This document shows positions 47,890 to 60,860 of a stretch of 64,000 bases of DNA, piece after piece (position 1 is the first letter of the stretch; every line of letters begins with the position of its first letter). Source of the stretch: Larix kaempferi (lineage: Eukaryota; Streptophyta; Pinopsida; Pinales; Pinaceae); the NCBI GenBank assembly GCA_027924585.1, contig BSBM01000753.1:26230001-26294000 (forward strand), written 5' to 3'. The notes beneath the pieces are model-generated. The model ran no database searches and was not told where the DNA came from. It was given only the letters and a program-made list of their open reading frames with translations. The position numbers and the translations under genes are program-made.

Positions 47890-50400
47890 TTTAATTATGG
47901 GTGGAGGTAAGTCCAAGAAATTAAAGCATCATGTAATGTCTCTTGGAAATAGTGACATGGAGAACTTTAAGAAGGATCCATTGCATGTGGTTTATCCTTG
48001 CGAGTATGCTGCATATGAGGGAGCCTTAACACTCCTTTTTATTCAGGCTCCCTCCACAACTTTCTTCTTCCATCTGTTATTTCTCCTTTTATGACATCCT
48101 TTCATCTTTCTAGTGGCATAGGTGGGACTATTATGGATCAGGTTGATGGTTGTTCTCTGTGTGGAAGAAAGAAAAAAAGGGTCACTCCTAGGTTTCTCAG
48201 CATGGCCACGATTGACCCTTTTTTTCTTTCTTCTCCCTCACTTATGGGATTGAATTGACTATTTGATAATAAATACTACTTATCGTTGGGTTCCTCATTA
48301 CTCTTTCTCCTCCTTCTATATTTTCAATCTTGTATGATATTGATGTATATTATGTGGCTACACTTTTGGCAACTACTTTGTGTAATCCCTTATATTATAG
48401 CATCGGTTATGTTGCCAACAATATATAGTTTGACACTATAGAATAGTTGCATGCATATATAGATATTGAGTGAGAAGGAGTTTCATGAGTGGTGGCAACA
48501 TAATTTAAATAATTACTTGAAGAACTATGCTAGAAGAAACAAAATGATAATTGCACAAGATAGGGAACTGTTCTTCATAGAAAAATATGAAAGCTTTTTA
48601 GAGTCTATACCAATTGAAATAAAAAATATATTATAAACAAACTTGAACATAACTAAGTTAACTAAAGATAAAAAATTGTTGTTGAAACTAATTAATAGAG
48701 GTTGCACAAATTTATATGAGTGGTTAGAAAAAAATATTGAAGATTACTGTGGGGAGAAAGCGATAGAATAAAGAACCTTGGACAACATAAATATAAGATT
48801 CTACATTTACATGCACAATAGTTTTATGTGCACACTGCACATCACCTACATTATTGCATAAGTTTATTATTGATAAAGGTGTTGTCCACATAACTAAACC
48901 AAGACCTCCTTTGGGAATCCCTATTTATACTGACTGGAAGAAGAAGAAAGAAAAATGGGATTACTTGTTGTGCAAATGAACATGATTATTATGGGAAAAT
49001 ACTCACCTAATAGCTAGGGTTCAAACTATCAACAAATCAAGGACAAGGTTGCATACTTCTAATTCCCTACTTATTCAATCAAAATGAATCAGATGAGAAA
49101 CAATAGATGCACTTACTCGTGTTCTATGCTTTGAATTCTCACAAGTAAATGGCTCTAAACACCATCCTTCGATCAACCTTGAAGCTATCATACACTTGCA
49201 CACAAGCAACATAATACCTCTCTCAAATGCTTTTGGATACTAGAACGTGATAAGAAAAGCATTGCTAAATTCAATGATTGAAACAAGTAAATTGATTAGC
49301 AATAACTAACAACAATTCTAACCTCAAAACATGATGCATGAATCAACAACATTGCTTTGGGGGGGAGGAAGAAGAGTAATCTTATATTAATCAAGAGAAA
49401 ACTAAAATAACAAGTTATACATGAGTTGTCAGTGAGGTGTCTCTTTCACCGATATAGATTCTCCTTGCATGGGCCACTAATAGATCTTCTTCTATGGAAT
49501 TCTTCAAACTAAGAACAAAAGGGATCAAGAATATAATCCACACTGACTCTAGAAAGAAGGGACCACTAAGCATATATGGTCCAACTAAGGAGAATAATGT
49601 CTATAAAAACCCTTAGGAAAAAAATCCAGATTCTATTCCTCTAACATTTAATTGCTCTCTTAAAAAATTGGTCCCCATCCATCCAATTGAGGCTTGTTTT
49701 ATAGTTTGAGATGGATAGTTTGGGTGGTTGGTTTTGGTGTAACTGAGACCAAACGAAACTCTAACTATCCAAACCACACAAGGAAATTCATTTTCTTTTT
49801 ACTTTTTTTGAATTTAAAGAGGTGTACGCATGTTGCTAAATGACAACACATGTATACGCATGTTGCTAATGGGAAACCCATGTACATATGCCAAAATTGT
49901 TTTTTTTTTAAGGATTTGGGTCACAATTTGATGTATAAGGGGGATGTAGGAGGCTTTTCATCATCCTTGATTAAGTTAATACTATTACAGTTTCCCCCTA
50001 ATGTAAGAGGTTGGAGGAGAATCAAATGGAAAAAATGCATTGTAAATCAAATGGGATCTTAATCAGTGGGCCCGAGTAGGATTCACCAAAACTAAATCTA
50101 GAAGAAAACTTGCAACTGAAAACCAAGGCTTAGAACACCTTCCCAAAGCGAGCAAACCTATGCTCATGTGAAAAAGAACGTGGCAGTTGACCAAATAAAT
50201 ACACTAGGGATCCATGATATATAAAATATGTAAAATCATCGACACAACAAGAGTACACTGCAAATCCATAGAGTATGTATAGAATGTAGGATCATGGCCA
50301 TGGAAATGATACACAATGGATCCATGTCAATAGCCATGAAAAGATACACAATGTATGGATGCCTCATAATATATTAAGAAAACAATTGGGGAGGCAGGTT
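47890..50400. other. Intergenic DNA, no gene seen
   Basis: A strong minus-strand TATA-like word (TATAAATA, plus-strand 48922-48929) and a G-run next to a transposon-like stretch near 49355-49400 hint at fragments of LTR or LINE 3' ends, but no boundary could be established. Confidence 0.4.
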
Positions 50401-50422
50401 TGGGGGGGATTCTATTGGATCC

Positions 50423-51105
50423 TGTAATATCCCTTGTTCGTGACCCCTATTGTTGTAACTGAAATAAAAATATGTAAGTGTAATTATGTACTAGTTCATG
50501 ACAAGGAGCTCAAGGCCAAGGCCCTATTAGTGAACGTTGTATTATTAGATTCCATTATGATTTTACAGTAGAACCATGCATTAGCTAAGGCATGGTGACA
50601 TCATATCTATGTTGTAAATTGTAAATGTCAAGTAAATGAAAAATAGACCTAGGAGGATGAATGTGCAAGGAAAATAAACTAGGGGCGATGGTATACACTA
50701 GAGGGGAGAGGTTAAAGGCTAGTGAAGCCTTAGGAATTCGACCAGTGACGATCGAAATTCACCTTGACACCTTTGGGTGTTGAAGGGAAATAACTTTGTT
50801 AATGTTTGCTTGATCGCCTAAAACCAATAGTTAGGAGATTGAGTTTTCATAGTTTTGATCATTAAATAATTAGGGCATTGATTAATGATTATAATTAATT
50901 AAAATAAAGGATTAATAATCATTAGGATTCTTAGAGTTTTTGCTAGGATTTATTTATAGAAGTTAATCTCCAATAGAATATTGGATTAATTATTTATTGA
51001 ATCACCATAGACTCGTAGTGAAACATTCTTGTTTATTAAATATATATAAATATGGAGGAAAATTTTTAATCATATATATATATATATATGTCATTACTTA
51101 TGTAC
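50423..51105 (+). repeat. LTR-like start preceded by a polypurine tract
   Basis: TGTAATATCCC at 50423 resembles the TGTAACATCCC terminus of gypsy LTRs. About 25 bp before it lies a purine-rich run (GGGGAGGCAGGTTTGGGGGGGA), as expected for a polypurine tract beside a 3' LTR. The right end is uncertain; an (AT)n tract lies at 51076-51095. The neighbouring gypsy protease remnant is on the opposite strand, so they need not belong together. Confidence 0.35.
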
Positions 51106-51159
51106 ATAACATTACCTTCCCCTTAAGAGAAGTTTTGTACTCAAAGCTAAATTTGTTGA

Positions 51160-52020
51160 TGTTGTCTTTTTCTCTAGATTTGTGTTGAACATTGATTAGA
51201 GCTTTATAATTTGGACTGATTCCTTTATCTTGATGTGAGTCTGGACCCTTTTTGTGCTATGATTCCATCTGCTTGGGTGGTGAAATTCTTGGCCCATACA
51301 ATTGGTACTTACTTCCCTTCAATTTAAATGCCATGTATTGTTTTTATAGGTTGGTAGAGTAAGTTCCCAATGACATTAACCAGTCGACACCTAATATCAT
51401 ATCTGCTTCCTTCAGTGGTAGGGCATAACAATTGAGCTGTATGTTTAAGTTTTATATTTGCAACGATGCCTTATGGAATTTCCTTATTTCTTCTATGTGT
51501 TGATTAGTGATGGTTGTCACCTTGATATTTTTCACTGGGCACATGAAAAGATTAAGTTCCTTTGCTTTGTTGATATCTATTAGATTGTGTGTACTTCCAG
51601 AGTTGACTAGAATTGTAATGTTTTTTACCTTAATAGATCATGTAAGCTATAACCTATGGGGTCCTGTCTATTCTGATTTTTTTTCCCGGAGTAATATTTT
51701 TTCATCCGTGTTGTCACGACTTCTTAAATGAGGTGGAGTATATTTATTTTTAAGTAACTGGATTTCCTTCTTTTGGGTGTTAATTCTCTTAGGTGTTGTT
51801 AAATATTATTCTTTACTAGACTGTTGGATACACGTAATTGTTGCTATTGATACTTCAGGGGAGCTTGAGTGTGCATCAGAATTAGATGTATCTTATTTTG
51901 CAGGGACCTATACTTCTTTTCCATTTATAATTTTGCAGTGTGTTGTGTGGTTAGTTCTTCATTTATGGTCTGGGAACTGTTGTTGGCACAACAGATCCCA
52001 TTTTTTAATTAAAATGGAAC
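51160..52020 (-). pseudogene. Ty3/gypsy gag-protease remnant
   Basis: Reading the minus strand, about 51600-51160 gives an aspartic protease: NSGSTHNLID, where the catalytic Asp of DSGSTHN has become Asn, and ADMILGVDWLMSLG, the conserved flap/hydrophobic region preceding gypsy RT. Upstream on that strand, up to 52020, lies a poorly conserved stretch (KWDLLCQQQFPDHK) in the position of the gag zinc knuckle, with frameshifts. Internal TAA and TAG codons are mutated Gln codons. The RT that should follow is absent. Plus-strand frames at 51507-52025 are shadows. Confidence 0.75.
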
Positions 52021-52189
52021 CCTAATTTTTATTAGCAAATGTAATGTTTAATTCCCTTATTCATTTTGTGGTTTCATGATGTTGATCATGCATTTCATTT
52101 CTTTGTCATGACTCAATCCAGTTAATAATTTTTCCTTCAAAAATTCATTGATTTTTGTGTGTTTTTTGTGAGTTGCGGAAAACAAAAAA

Positions 52190-52525
52190 ATTCTCTAAGA
52201 TTTGTCCTTTCTGCAACCCACAATCCGCAATTCGCAATGCGGATTGTAGATGCTTGGTTATTGGATTTGAAATTTCTTCTTTCCGCAACCTGCAATCCGC
52301 ATTGCGGATTGTGAGAAGAGTTTGAAAAATAAATTTGCGCTTTGCGTTTCCCCAATCTACAACCCACCATTGCGGATTGCGGAAAGTGGAATGAACATAG
52401 TTTTAATTGTTTCATTTGCAATCCTGCAACCTTCAAATCGCAATTGCGGTTTGCGGGAACTTTTGGTTCATTTATATTTAAAGTTGTGTTTCGGCAACCC
52501 GCATTGCGGATTGCGGAAATCATGT
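52190..52525. repeat. Cluster of five GC-rich hairpins (TGCGGATTGCGG)
   Basis: Five imperfect palindromes built from (C)CGCAATCCGCA and TGCGGATTGCGG lie near 52207-52250, 52282-52312, 52345-52384, 52420-52460 and 52490-52520, spaced about 65-80 bp. They stand in AT-rich DNA 340-670 bp upstream of the reading frame starting at 52864. The intervening spacers differ from each other. The frames called on both strands here come from the repeat. Confidence 0.85.
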
Positions 52526-52863
52526 ATAGTTTTGCAAAAATAAATTCTGTAACTCTTCTTCTGCATCTTGCATTTTAAATCTTAGCCGTCAATTTGGTTT
52601 CATCCTACGATCCAGATTTCATCCTAGGAGTTTGTTAAATATTTCAATTTTTTTTGTTTTTCTTTACCATTTTTAATTTCATGAATTTCGCCTGCGATAA
52701 AGATTTTACAGCAGGTTTTTACCAGGGTTGTTTTTCTACCTTGTTCGTCAACACATGTCAGTTTTTCATTCTTTTTGAGTTGGTTGTTTATGGAATTTAT
52801 TCATTTTTGAAATTGTTTATTGATTGGTTTTATTTATTTATCAGAATTTACTAGTCTCCCACC

Positions 52864-54226
52864 ATGTCGAGAAATACTCGTTCTAAGGTAGCCCTAAAAG
52901 ACTTGAACAACAAAGACCCTAACTTTGGAATTCTCGCCAATACCAGTGATAGAGTGTCTAAAACCTATCAGCTGGATTGGTAACGAATTTATGCCATCTT
53001 TGACAATGACGACCTGTCAGAAATTCAGGATAACCGGTCGATTTATGAGAATATCAGAGATTCTCATTTGCATGCCATAACAGCTAGACCATCCCTCCTC
53101 CCATACACAGACACCGTAAAATGGATAATTAATCATGCAGACCCCAAAGACCGTTCTTTCAACGACATTGCAGGGTCCCAACTAGCTTCTTTCTGCTCAG
53201 AATTTTTTGTTAGAGCATATTCCCTTAGACCGTCCAGCCAATTTCTCAATGCAACTTTCCTAGACTCTGTAAAGACCTGGTTTAACTTTGATGAAATGAT
53301 AAAATAATGGATGAACAACCCAGCCAACTTCGCACCAAAAGCCGATAATTCCTACCCTATTTCATGGTTGAAGGAACCCTTTTCTCTCCTAGCAGCCAAG
53401 CTTTTTAGACTATATGACTTACCAAACTGTTATGTGTTTAAGGATGAATTGTCACCTATGGCTCATCATCTTCTCACAACAGGGGAGTCTTTTAATTGGG
53501 CTCAGATTCTTTCAACCAAGTTGAAGACATCAATTGAATGTTACCAGAAAACACTGGCCTCGAGGAAGCATCCTTTTTTCTATTTGGCTAATTATGTTAT
53601 TGATGTATTCTATTCATCCTTCCAGTTCCCCTCCATGGGATGGAACTGGACCCTTTCAGCTCCTCCAGTTCGTATATATTGTTCAACATTATGGGAAAAT
53701 AACTTTGTACCTCTGCTATATGACATATGTGATCATTTCTTTGGAACAATTTATCATAATTTATTCAAAGAGGATGCACCTTCCTTCTCTACTCATGCCA
53801 AAACACTCATCCCCACTATTGGTGATTGATATGTGGGAGAACACTTCTCCTATATTAGGGTTTGGGGAAGTAATACAGTTCATTTGATTCCAAGAATATT
53901 CCCAGATAAGTTGCTGCTAGAGGAGATTGCTTATCAGACTGTTACTGATGGAGTGTTATTGAAGTTAATTGGACCTAAAAGAAAAGGATGGCCCAAATTC
54001 CCATTGAGCCTTGGGCCTCTGATCATTCAGAACTCAACACATGCTGCAGTGTTGGGGAAGAAAATTGTTTCCCTAAAGCAGGGAAAAGCTCTCAAAAGGA
54101 TGCATGATCCCAAGGCGTTCCTAGCTAATCATTTTTCCCAGGAACATATGAAGACTACTTATGCTCATGAGACTGTCCTTGATGATTCTATTTACCAGGG
54201 ATTCAATTTCTTTTCTGAGGTCATGA
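52864..54226 (+). pseudogene. Unknown long ORF, segment 1 (N-terminal part)
   Basis: The frame opens MSRNTRSKVALKDLNNKD and stays in one phase for 454 codons up to the copia insertion. In-frame stops lie at 52981, 53305 and 53827, each one C-to-T step from CAA, CAA or CGA. The protein appears globular and aromatic-rich, with no transmembrane segment, zinc knuckle or catalytic motif that I recognise. Its organisation (globular N-part, Ser/Thr/Pro linker, coiled coil; see the later segments) would suit a structural gag-like or accessory protein of a large plant retroelement, but this is inference. The start is the first ATG after a 5' leader containing the hairpin cluster. Confidence 0.6.
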
Positions 54227-54864
54227 TGTTAATTTTTCAGAAATTTCAATCTGATCTAGGATCTTAACTGAGAGAATAACATGTACAACATATCAATCAT
54301 GGACACAATAATACAAGCACACAAGAGACACAGAGTTTCACCAGGAAAAACCAAGAAGGTGAAAAACCCCGCAAATTTCTCAGAGATAGATAGAGAAATG
54401 ATACAACCCAAGTACAAGAGATAGTCCTCCTAGCAGCAGCTTCTCCTCCTCCACTAGTGCGCCACTCTCCAATGAGTGTGTGAGTGAGAAGTGAATGATA
54501 AAATGATCAAATAGAGTGCCCCCCGCACTCTATTTATACTTGACTTGACTTGCCTAATAACCTTTACTAGGTCGGCCTTAACTTAACCACATAACATAAT
54601 GCTAACAGGGCCGACCCCCAATAGGGTGGTCTAATAACCCTTTTACCCACATGACTCATACAGGGCCGACCCCATCAAGGCAGTCTAATAACCCATCAAG
54701 TATAAGTTACGACACTTACAATATATATGACGACACTTCCGTATAGAGGAATAATAACATCTCTATAGGAATACAAAAACTTCCGTATAGAGGAATAATA
54801 ACATCTCTATAGGAGTACAATATACATAGGTGAAATACATTCCGAAGTTACATATACATCAACA
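54227..54864 (-). repeat. 3' LTR of the copia element (638 bp)
   Basis: Begins TG and ends CA. It contains a minus-strand TATA box (TATAAATA, plus 54531-54538) and, downstream on that strand, GGTTTTTCCTGGTGAAACTC, a typical copia R-U5 pattern. It lacks the 11-bp segment CTACAGCATAT present in the other LTR. Confidence 0.95.
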
Positions 54865-54873
54865 CTCCCTCTT
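54865..54873 (-). other. Polypurine tract
   Basis: AAGAGGGAG on the minus strand lies directly against the 3' LTR; this is the plus-strand primer for reverse transcription. It fixes the element's orientation. Confidence 0.9.
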
Positions 54874-55184
54874 AACTAGGAAGGTATTTCTCAACACAGA
54901 TCTGCTAGCACAAGTCTTCTTCTCTGGATCATCATCACCGAATCATCGTCCTTGAATCATCATCATCATCACTGCTGCTGCTATCTCAATCAATCTCAAA
55001 TCTACTCATCATAGGAAGTTCTACAGAGACAATCCTTTTTCATACTAGATGTAGGCCCACCACCTATAGGTCTTCATCATCAATGGCCATATTGTGGAAC
55101 CTAGGACTGATTACGTGCGTCAACAAAACTTAGCACAAACTATAGGTTCTTTTACATGTTGACCTTCACAAAACCTACTCAGAG

Positions 55185-55640
55185 TATCCCAGGATGTTAC
55201 GAGCACACCGCTCTACCTGTCTGGATCTCGACAGAGAATCCCAGGCTGTTAAAAGCACACCGCTCTACATGTCTGGATCTCGATAGAGAATCCCAGGCTG
55301 TTAAAAGCACACCGCTCTACCTGTCTAGATTTTAAAGGATCTTTTCTATGTGACCTTTCGCAAAACCTACTCAGAGCATCCCAGGATGTTACGAGCACAC
55401 CGCTCTACCTGTATGGATCTCGATAAAGCATCCTAGGCTGTTACGAGCACACCGCTCTACCTGTCCGGATTTTAAAGGATCTTTTCTATGCAAAACTATA
55501 GAAAAACCTACTCACAACATCCCATGATGTTACGATCACACCACTCTACCTGTCTGGATCTCGATAAAGCATCCCAGGATGTTACGAGCACACCGCTCTA
55601 CCTGTCTGGATTTTAAAGGACCTTTTCTATGCTACCTGCA
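55185..55640 (-). repeat. Minisatellite A: seven ~52-bp units
   Basis: Seven copies of a unit containing ATCCCAGGATGTTACGAG, then CACACCGCTCTACCTGTC and TGGATCTCGATA. They are grouped 3+2+2, the groups separated by an ATTTTAAAGGATCTTTTCTATG spacer. This gives a higher-order repeat inside the non-coding 3' region of the copia element. Confidence 0.9.
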
Positions 55641-55734
55641 CAACCTGTCTATGGCCACAGAGTATCAACTGATACTCAACATACATCATCCTAATGTATA
55701 TATGATCAACCTGATCATCATCACTGCATCGTCT

Positions 55735-55940
55735 TGATGCATGTCATATGGAGCAACATCCTAAAGCTCGTGATCTGTGATCAACCTGATCATCATCATA
55801 GCATCATCCTGATGCATGTCATTTGGAGCAACATCCTGAAGCTCGTCATCTGTGATCAACCTGATCATCATCATAGCATCATCCTGATGCATGTCATCTG
55901 GAGCAACATCCTGAAGCTCGTCATTTGTGATCAGCCTGAT
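55735..55940 (-). repeat. Minisatellite B: three 75-bp units
   Basis: Three near-identical 75-bp copies with landmarks GATGCATGTCAT, GAGCAACATCCT, AAGCTCGT and GATCAACCTGATCATCAT. Because 75 is a multiple of three, both strands show a repetitive open frame (25-residue period); this is a by-product of the repeat. Confidence 0.92.
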
Positions 55941-55954
55941 CATACCATGCATCC

Positions 55955-56410
55955 ACCTGATGCATACCAAGTATCTACCTGATACATATCATCATACATG
56001 ATCTACATGATCATACAAGTATCCACCTGATACATATGCAAATACATGATCCACCTGATCATACAATGTATCTACCTGATACATATCATCATACATGATC
56101 TACTTGATCATACAATGCATCCACCTGATACATATACAAATACATGATCCATCTGACCATATCAATGCATCTACCTGATACATATACAAATACATGATCC
56201 AACTGATCATATCAATGCATCCACCTGATACATATACAAATACATGATCAAACTAATCATACAAAGCATCCAACATGATGCATATACATATACATGATCC
56301 AACTGATCATACAAAGCATCCAACATGATGCATATACATATACATGATCCAACTGATCATACAAAGCATCCAACATGATGCATATACATATACATGATCC
56401 AACTGATCAA
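55955..56410 (-). repeat. Minisatellite C: ~42-48-bp units, about ten copies
   Basis: The unit is CATACAATGCATCCACC, then TGATACATATACAAATACATGATCC, with a later subtype carrying CATACAAAGCATCCAACATG. Unit length shifts between subtypes. It adjoins minisatellite B and shares the words TGATCAT and GATGCAT with it, so the two arrays may have a common origin. Confidence 0.88.
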
Positions 56411-56534
56411 AGCATGCAACACAGTAACTGGAGCATCATCCTGATGCTCATCATCTAGTGCTTACATCCACAGCCATGGGAAGGATCCTCCTCTCACCAT
56501 GCTTGCAATGGCTCCTGCAAATGTGTCCATCACT

Positions 56535-58060
56535 TCTTCCTTGAAGTGCCGTCAATCTGAAGAACACCAAGCCTCTCTCTAAAGTACTCAAACTTCACTC
56601 TGGCTAGTGGTTTCGTCAACACATCTGCAACCTGCTCATCCATTGCAACATACAGGAGCTTCACTGCTCCTCTCTGCACCATATCCCTGATATAGTGATA
56701 TTTGATCTCAATGTGCTTCGACCTGTCGTGGAACGCCGGGTTCTAAGACAGCTTCACACAACTCTAGCTGTCACAAAAGATACCAGTAGCATCCAATGGG
56801 AGATCAAATAACTCAGACAGTGGCTTTCTAAGCCATATTTCCTCACAACTAGCAGAACAAGCTGCAACATATTCTGCCTCGGCTGTACTCAGTGCTACAG
56901 AGGACTACTTCCTGATAAACCAAGAGATCACACCTGATCCCATACTGAAGCAACACCCAGATGTGCTCTTCCTATCTGTAGCACTGCCGGCCCAGTCCGA
57001 ATCAACATAACCCTGCAGGTTAAACTTTTGATTCGCATCATACTTGAGCCCATAATCAATTTTACCCTTCAGGTACCTCAGAATATGCTTTACAGCAACC
57101 AGGTGAACACCTCCAGGATCTGTCAAGAACTGGCTCAATGTGTTCACTACAAAGCAAATACCTAGTCTAGTGTTCGTCAGGTACATCAAGGATCCAATCA
57201 TCTAATGATACACCGTGACATCAACCGGATCATATGAAGCATCACACAGAAGCTTCAGGTTCGATGCCATAGGTGTGGCCATGGCCTTGCAGTCCATCAT
57301 CCCGAACCGCTTCAGGATCTCTACTGCATACTTCCCTTGTCCAAGCAAGATTCCATCTGCACTCTACCACACCTCCATGCCTAGGAAATAGTGGATCATC
57401 CCCAATTCCTTTATCTCAAACTCGACAGCAAGCTTCCTCTTCGTGTCGGTGATCAATTTGTCCTCACCTGTAACAAATAGGTCATCCACATACAAAAGTA
57501 GTATCACAGGATTTCCTTCCTCAACCTTGCAGTAAAGGTTGGAATTTATTTTACTCTTGGTAAAGCCCAAAATAGATAGAAATCTATCTATCTACCATAC
57601 CAAGTCCTAGGAGCTTGCTTCAAGCCATACAAGGCTTTCTTCAATCTGCACACATGTGACTCTCTGTCATGTGTTTCAAAACCAAGTGGCTGCTCCACAT
57701 ACACTTCCTCTTCAACTACACCATTCAAGAAACTATCTTGACATCCATCTGGTGTATCTTCCATTTCATCATTGCAGCCAGAGCAAGTACTGATCTGATG
57801 GAAGTGTACTTGGCTACAAGTGCAAAAGTCTCTTCATAGTCAATCCCTATTTTCTGGGAGAAGCCATGAGGTACAAACCTCGCTTTGTATTTCTCCATGC
57901 TACCATCTGCAACATGCTTGACCTTATAGATCCATTTGGAAGTCACAACAAACTTTCTATCTAGTCTTGTGACTGCATCCCAAACATCATTCTTCATGAT
58001 CGACTGATATTCCTCGATCATGGCATTCTTCCATTACTATATCCCGAATCCTAGGAACTT
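56535..58060 (-). pseudogene. pol: Copia pol remnant: RT and RNase H
   Basis: Minus-strand order: RT from about 58040, with WKNAMIEEYQSI, KARFVPHGFSQ and [11 protein letters not shown], then the catalytic YVDD in LLYVDDLFVTG near 57480. It is followed by MIGSLMYL, then RNase H with VDSDWAGS, STSGCCFSMGS, LSTAEAEYVAA and HIEIKYHYIRD near 56600. This is the RVT_2 family plus the copia RNase H. Stops occur near 58042, 57580, 57362, 57203, 56903 and 56780, mostly one transition away from sense codons. There is no clear frameshift inside RNase H. Integrase is absent on the 5' side. Confidence 0.92.
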
Positions 58061-58079
58061 TAGATTCTTCAATAGATAG

Positions 58080-60848
58080 CTTTGTTGCTAGAAAAAATGT
58101 TGTAGTTCTTCTTTTGTAGGTGATGGTATATGATCTTTCCTACAAAACAAGTTAAATTGCATGATTAGAAACATCTCATAGTTTTCAGAACAAATTCTTA
58201 CACATAAAGAAATATGTCATACTGTCATGCAATTATTTTAGCCAATGCTTCAATACAACATTTATCCATATCCCGTAACTTTCTAGATGCCTTCCAATCT
58301 CTACCAGAACATTGTTAAGAGTGTGCACAACTCCCAACATGCCAGTAAAGAGGTTTCATTCTAGATAAGTAGCAATGGAATGTTGTACAGTGCCATAGGC
58401 CACTTACCCATTACATGCATATTAGTAGTATATTTTTCATTAATGCAATTATTCTAATATGCATAATACACAACCTAAATCTAGGAACATAAGTATATAT
58501 ATCATTGAACAATATTATTTAAACAATCAAATATACAAGAAATGAAAATTCAAATACTTATCTTTGTTTTTTTGTTGGGTTGACTCCCTCTCAGTCTTTG
58601 CTTCCTTTTTGCAAATCCATTATGATGTGGATTGTGAGAAGTGGTTAAATCCCTCTAAATGTCTGCATCCTTGCAGAAACTATTGGAGTGTGCTCCCTCT
58701 TGATATTTGCTTCCTGGATTACCTGTCCTTGAACTTATATCCATCCTCGATCACTATGCATGCTTACTAGTATCATCATTGTGTTACCCTCGATATCTCA
58801 TACATAATCATACATTCATTAGTATAATCTCAATACTATCAAAACAAAATAATCTTAAACATGTATAGTCATGATCATTTCAAACACAGATAATAAGCAT
58901 TAGCATTCAATGTTTTAGGGAAGACTTCTCTTACTCATGCATATTCATATTTGACCATAGAACTCTTCTGGTTAGTCATATCATCAATCAAGGTAAGAGA
59001 CATAATATGCATAAACCCTAGATTACTTAAATTTCTAAATTCATAAATAATCATTATCAATCATGACATGTATACTTATATAAGAGATCCTAACACAAGG
59101 TAGGATTCTAACTTGATATAGGAAAAACATACCTGGATTAGCATGCTAGCTAGTTATGTCTAACATACCCGCATAATGTCTTCTTGTTCTCTTCAATGAC
59201 TTGTGCTAGTAACTTGCATATCTCATAGGTTAACCATTATAGAACCAAGTTATACATACCTCGTAAGTAGATCTTCTATGTGATCCATGACAATGGATGA
59301 ATCTTTGTCTTCATGTCACCATGGTCATATGTTCTTGAACTAGAACATGATTTGTCTTTCTTGATGTACCTTTCATGTTAGCAGACAACATCAACCTCAT
59401 AGAATACCACAATGCATTAGTACAATCATAAGTGTCAAAAACCATAATCAATGAAAATCTTCTATCATGCATTCATATTTTTATTAAGGTGATACAACAA
59501 GTCTAAAACTAATCAAGATTGTACTAATCTTAATGAAGACAAACATATCATAAACTTAATCATGAATAGATTTCAAAAGATACCCGTAATTCATACTTGT
59601 CGAGTTTGCTTGTAATCTTCTTTAGCCTCATCTCCCTCTGAAACTAGAACTTCTTCATTTATGCAGGTGACCAATCCATTCTCTTCTAGGATTAACCCAA
59701 TCCACTTGATTTGCAAAAACTGGATCTGGAGTTGGATTAGGGTTTGTTAGGAAAACCCTAAAAATTCAAACTTCTGAAAGGATAGAAATATGCTCCTTTC
59801 TGAGTTGGTCAAGCTGGTATACTCAGAATTTGAAAACTGCAAAGTTTCACCCCTCAAAATTGCCTTTTAGATTTCCAGATTCACTAGGGAGGACCCTGAA
59901 TTAGGGTTTGATTTTCCCGGAGCTTCACCCAACCAAATATTTTGATCCAAAGCCCTAAAATTCAATATTTCCAAGGATATTCCAGCTATGGTCACAGATT
60001 TAAAAAATTCCCATTTTTGCAGAAGCCCTAATTTTCCACTTTTTCGATCAAAGTCCCAAACTAGGGTTTGATCAATCAAGCCAGGCCTTCTGCCCAACTA
60101 AAAAATTCGATCTTTCTATCTAAATTTCGATTTTGATGAGGAGAATCCAGCTGTGGTCTCCGATACAAAAATTCCAACATTCTCCGAAACACTAAATTCC
60201 CGGAGCCATGAATGAAGGTGCTCAAAATCCAATTCTATCTTGACAGAAATATGCACTTGATTGTTTCTAGTGTAACTCCTAAATTTCAGATCTACAGGGT
60301 TTGAAAATTCTTCCTGTGGTAGCCTAACCTGTTGTCTTTCCAACCCCAAAGGTCTGACCTCAAATGGATTCTCTAAGAGAGAGTTATGTCAAGTGTCACA
60401 ACGTGACCTGTTTATGGGATAAAACAAGAGAGCGAACTTGTACGGAGTGCCACGTGTCACTGGTTCAATTTCGGCTTCTTAAAATCGTACATGTGAAATT
60501 ATATTCTGTGCCCTACCTGCCACATTTACGAAATTTCATTTGGAGCTTCCTAGCCCAAGTTGTGATCTTTTTTCATAGGTCACCTATTTATGACTGAGAT
60601 CTGGAAGAGGCAGAAACCCTATACTGTACAGATACTAACTATGAAAGTACAACGAATTATAGGCTCTCCTTTGGACACAAGGTACATAGGGATCTTATAT
60701 TCGAGCTGTAATATTTTCAGATCTTGAAACTTTGCCAAAATGAATTTATAGCGAAAGTTCTATGATGACTGGTTTTTGCTATATCAAGCCCTAGCTTCGC
60801 AAGTGCAACAAGTGTCATAAATGCCATACCATGCCTTCTTTTAGGCTA
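58080..60848 (-). other. Non-coding leader occupying the gag-protease-integrase position
   Basis: About 2.8 kb between the primer site and RT have no gag zinc knuckle, protease DSG or integrase DDE signature on either strand. Within 59750-60360, minus-strand blocks resembling each other (an AGCTGTGGTCTCCGAT-like and an AGCTATGGTCACAGAT-like stretch) suggest an internal duplication. Frames at 59867-60097 and 60116-60349 lie there and are not recognised. The sequence may be a replaced or captured segment, as in other non-autonomous LTR elements. Confidence 0.6.
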
Positions 60849-60860
60849 GCTCTGATACCA
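60849..60860 (-). other. Primer-binding site (initiator tRNA-Met)
   Basis: TGGTATCAGAGC on the minus strand, directly adjacent to the 5' LTR with no spacer, complements the 3' end of plant initiator Met-tRNA. This is the standard priming site of plant LTR elements. Confidence 0.95.

Noticed and set aside
52190-52525. CRISPR-like array of spaced palindromes
   Set aside because: The context is eukaryotic, the repeat units are imperfect and differ in length, and there are no cas genes; it is reported as a hairpin cluster instead.
55734-55982. Repetitive 82-residue frame with a 25-residue period
   Set aside because: It is a by-product of three 75-bp minisatellite units; both strands are open for the same reason.
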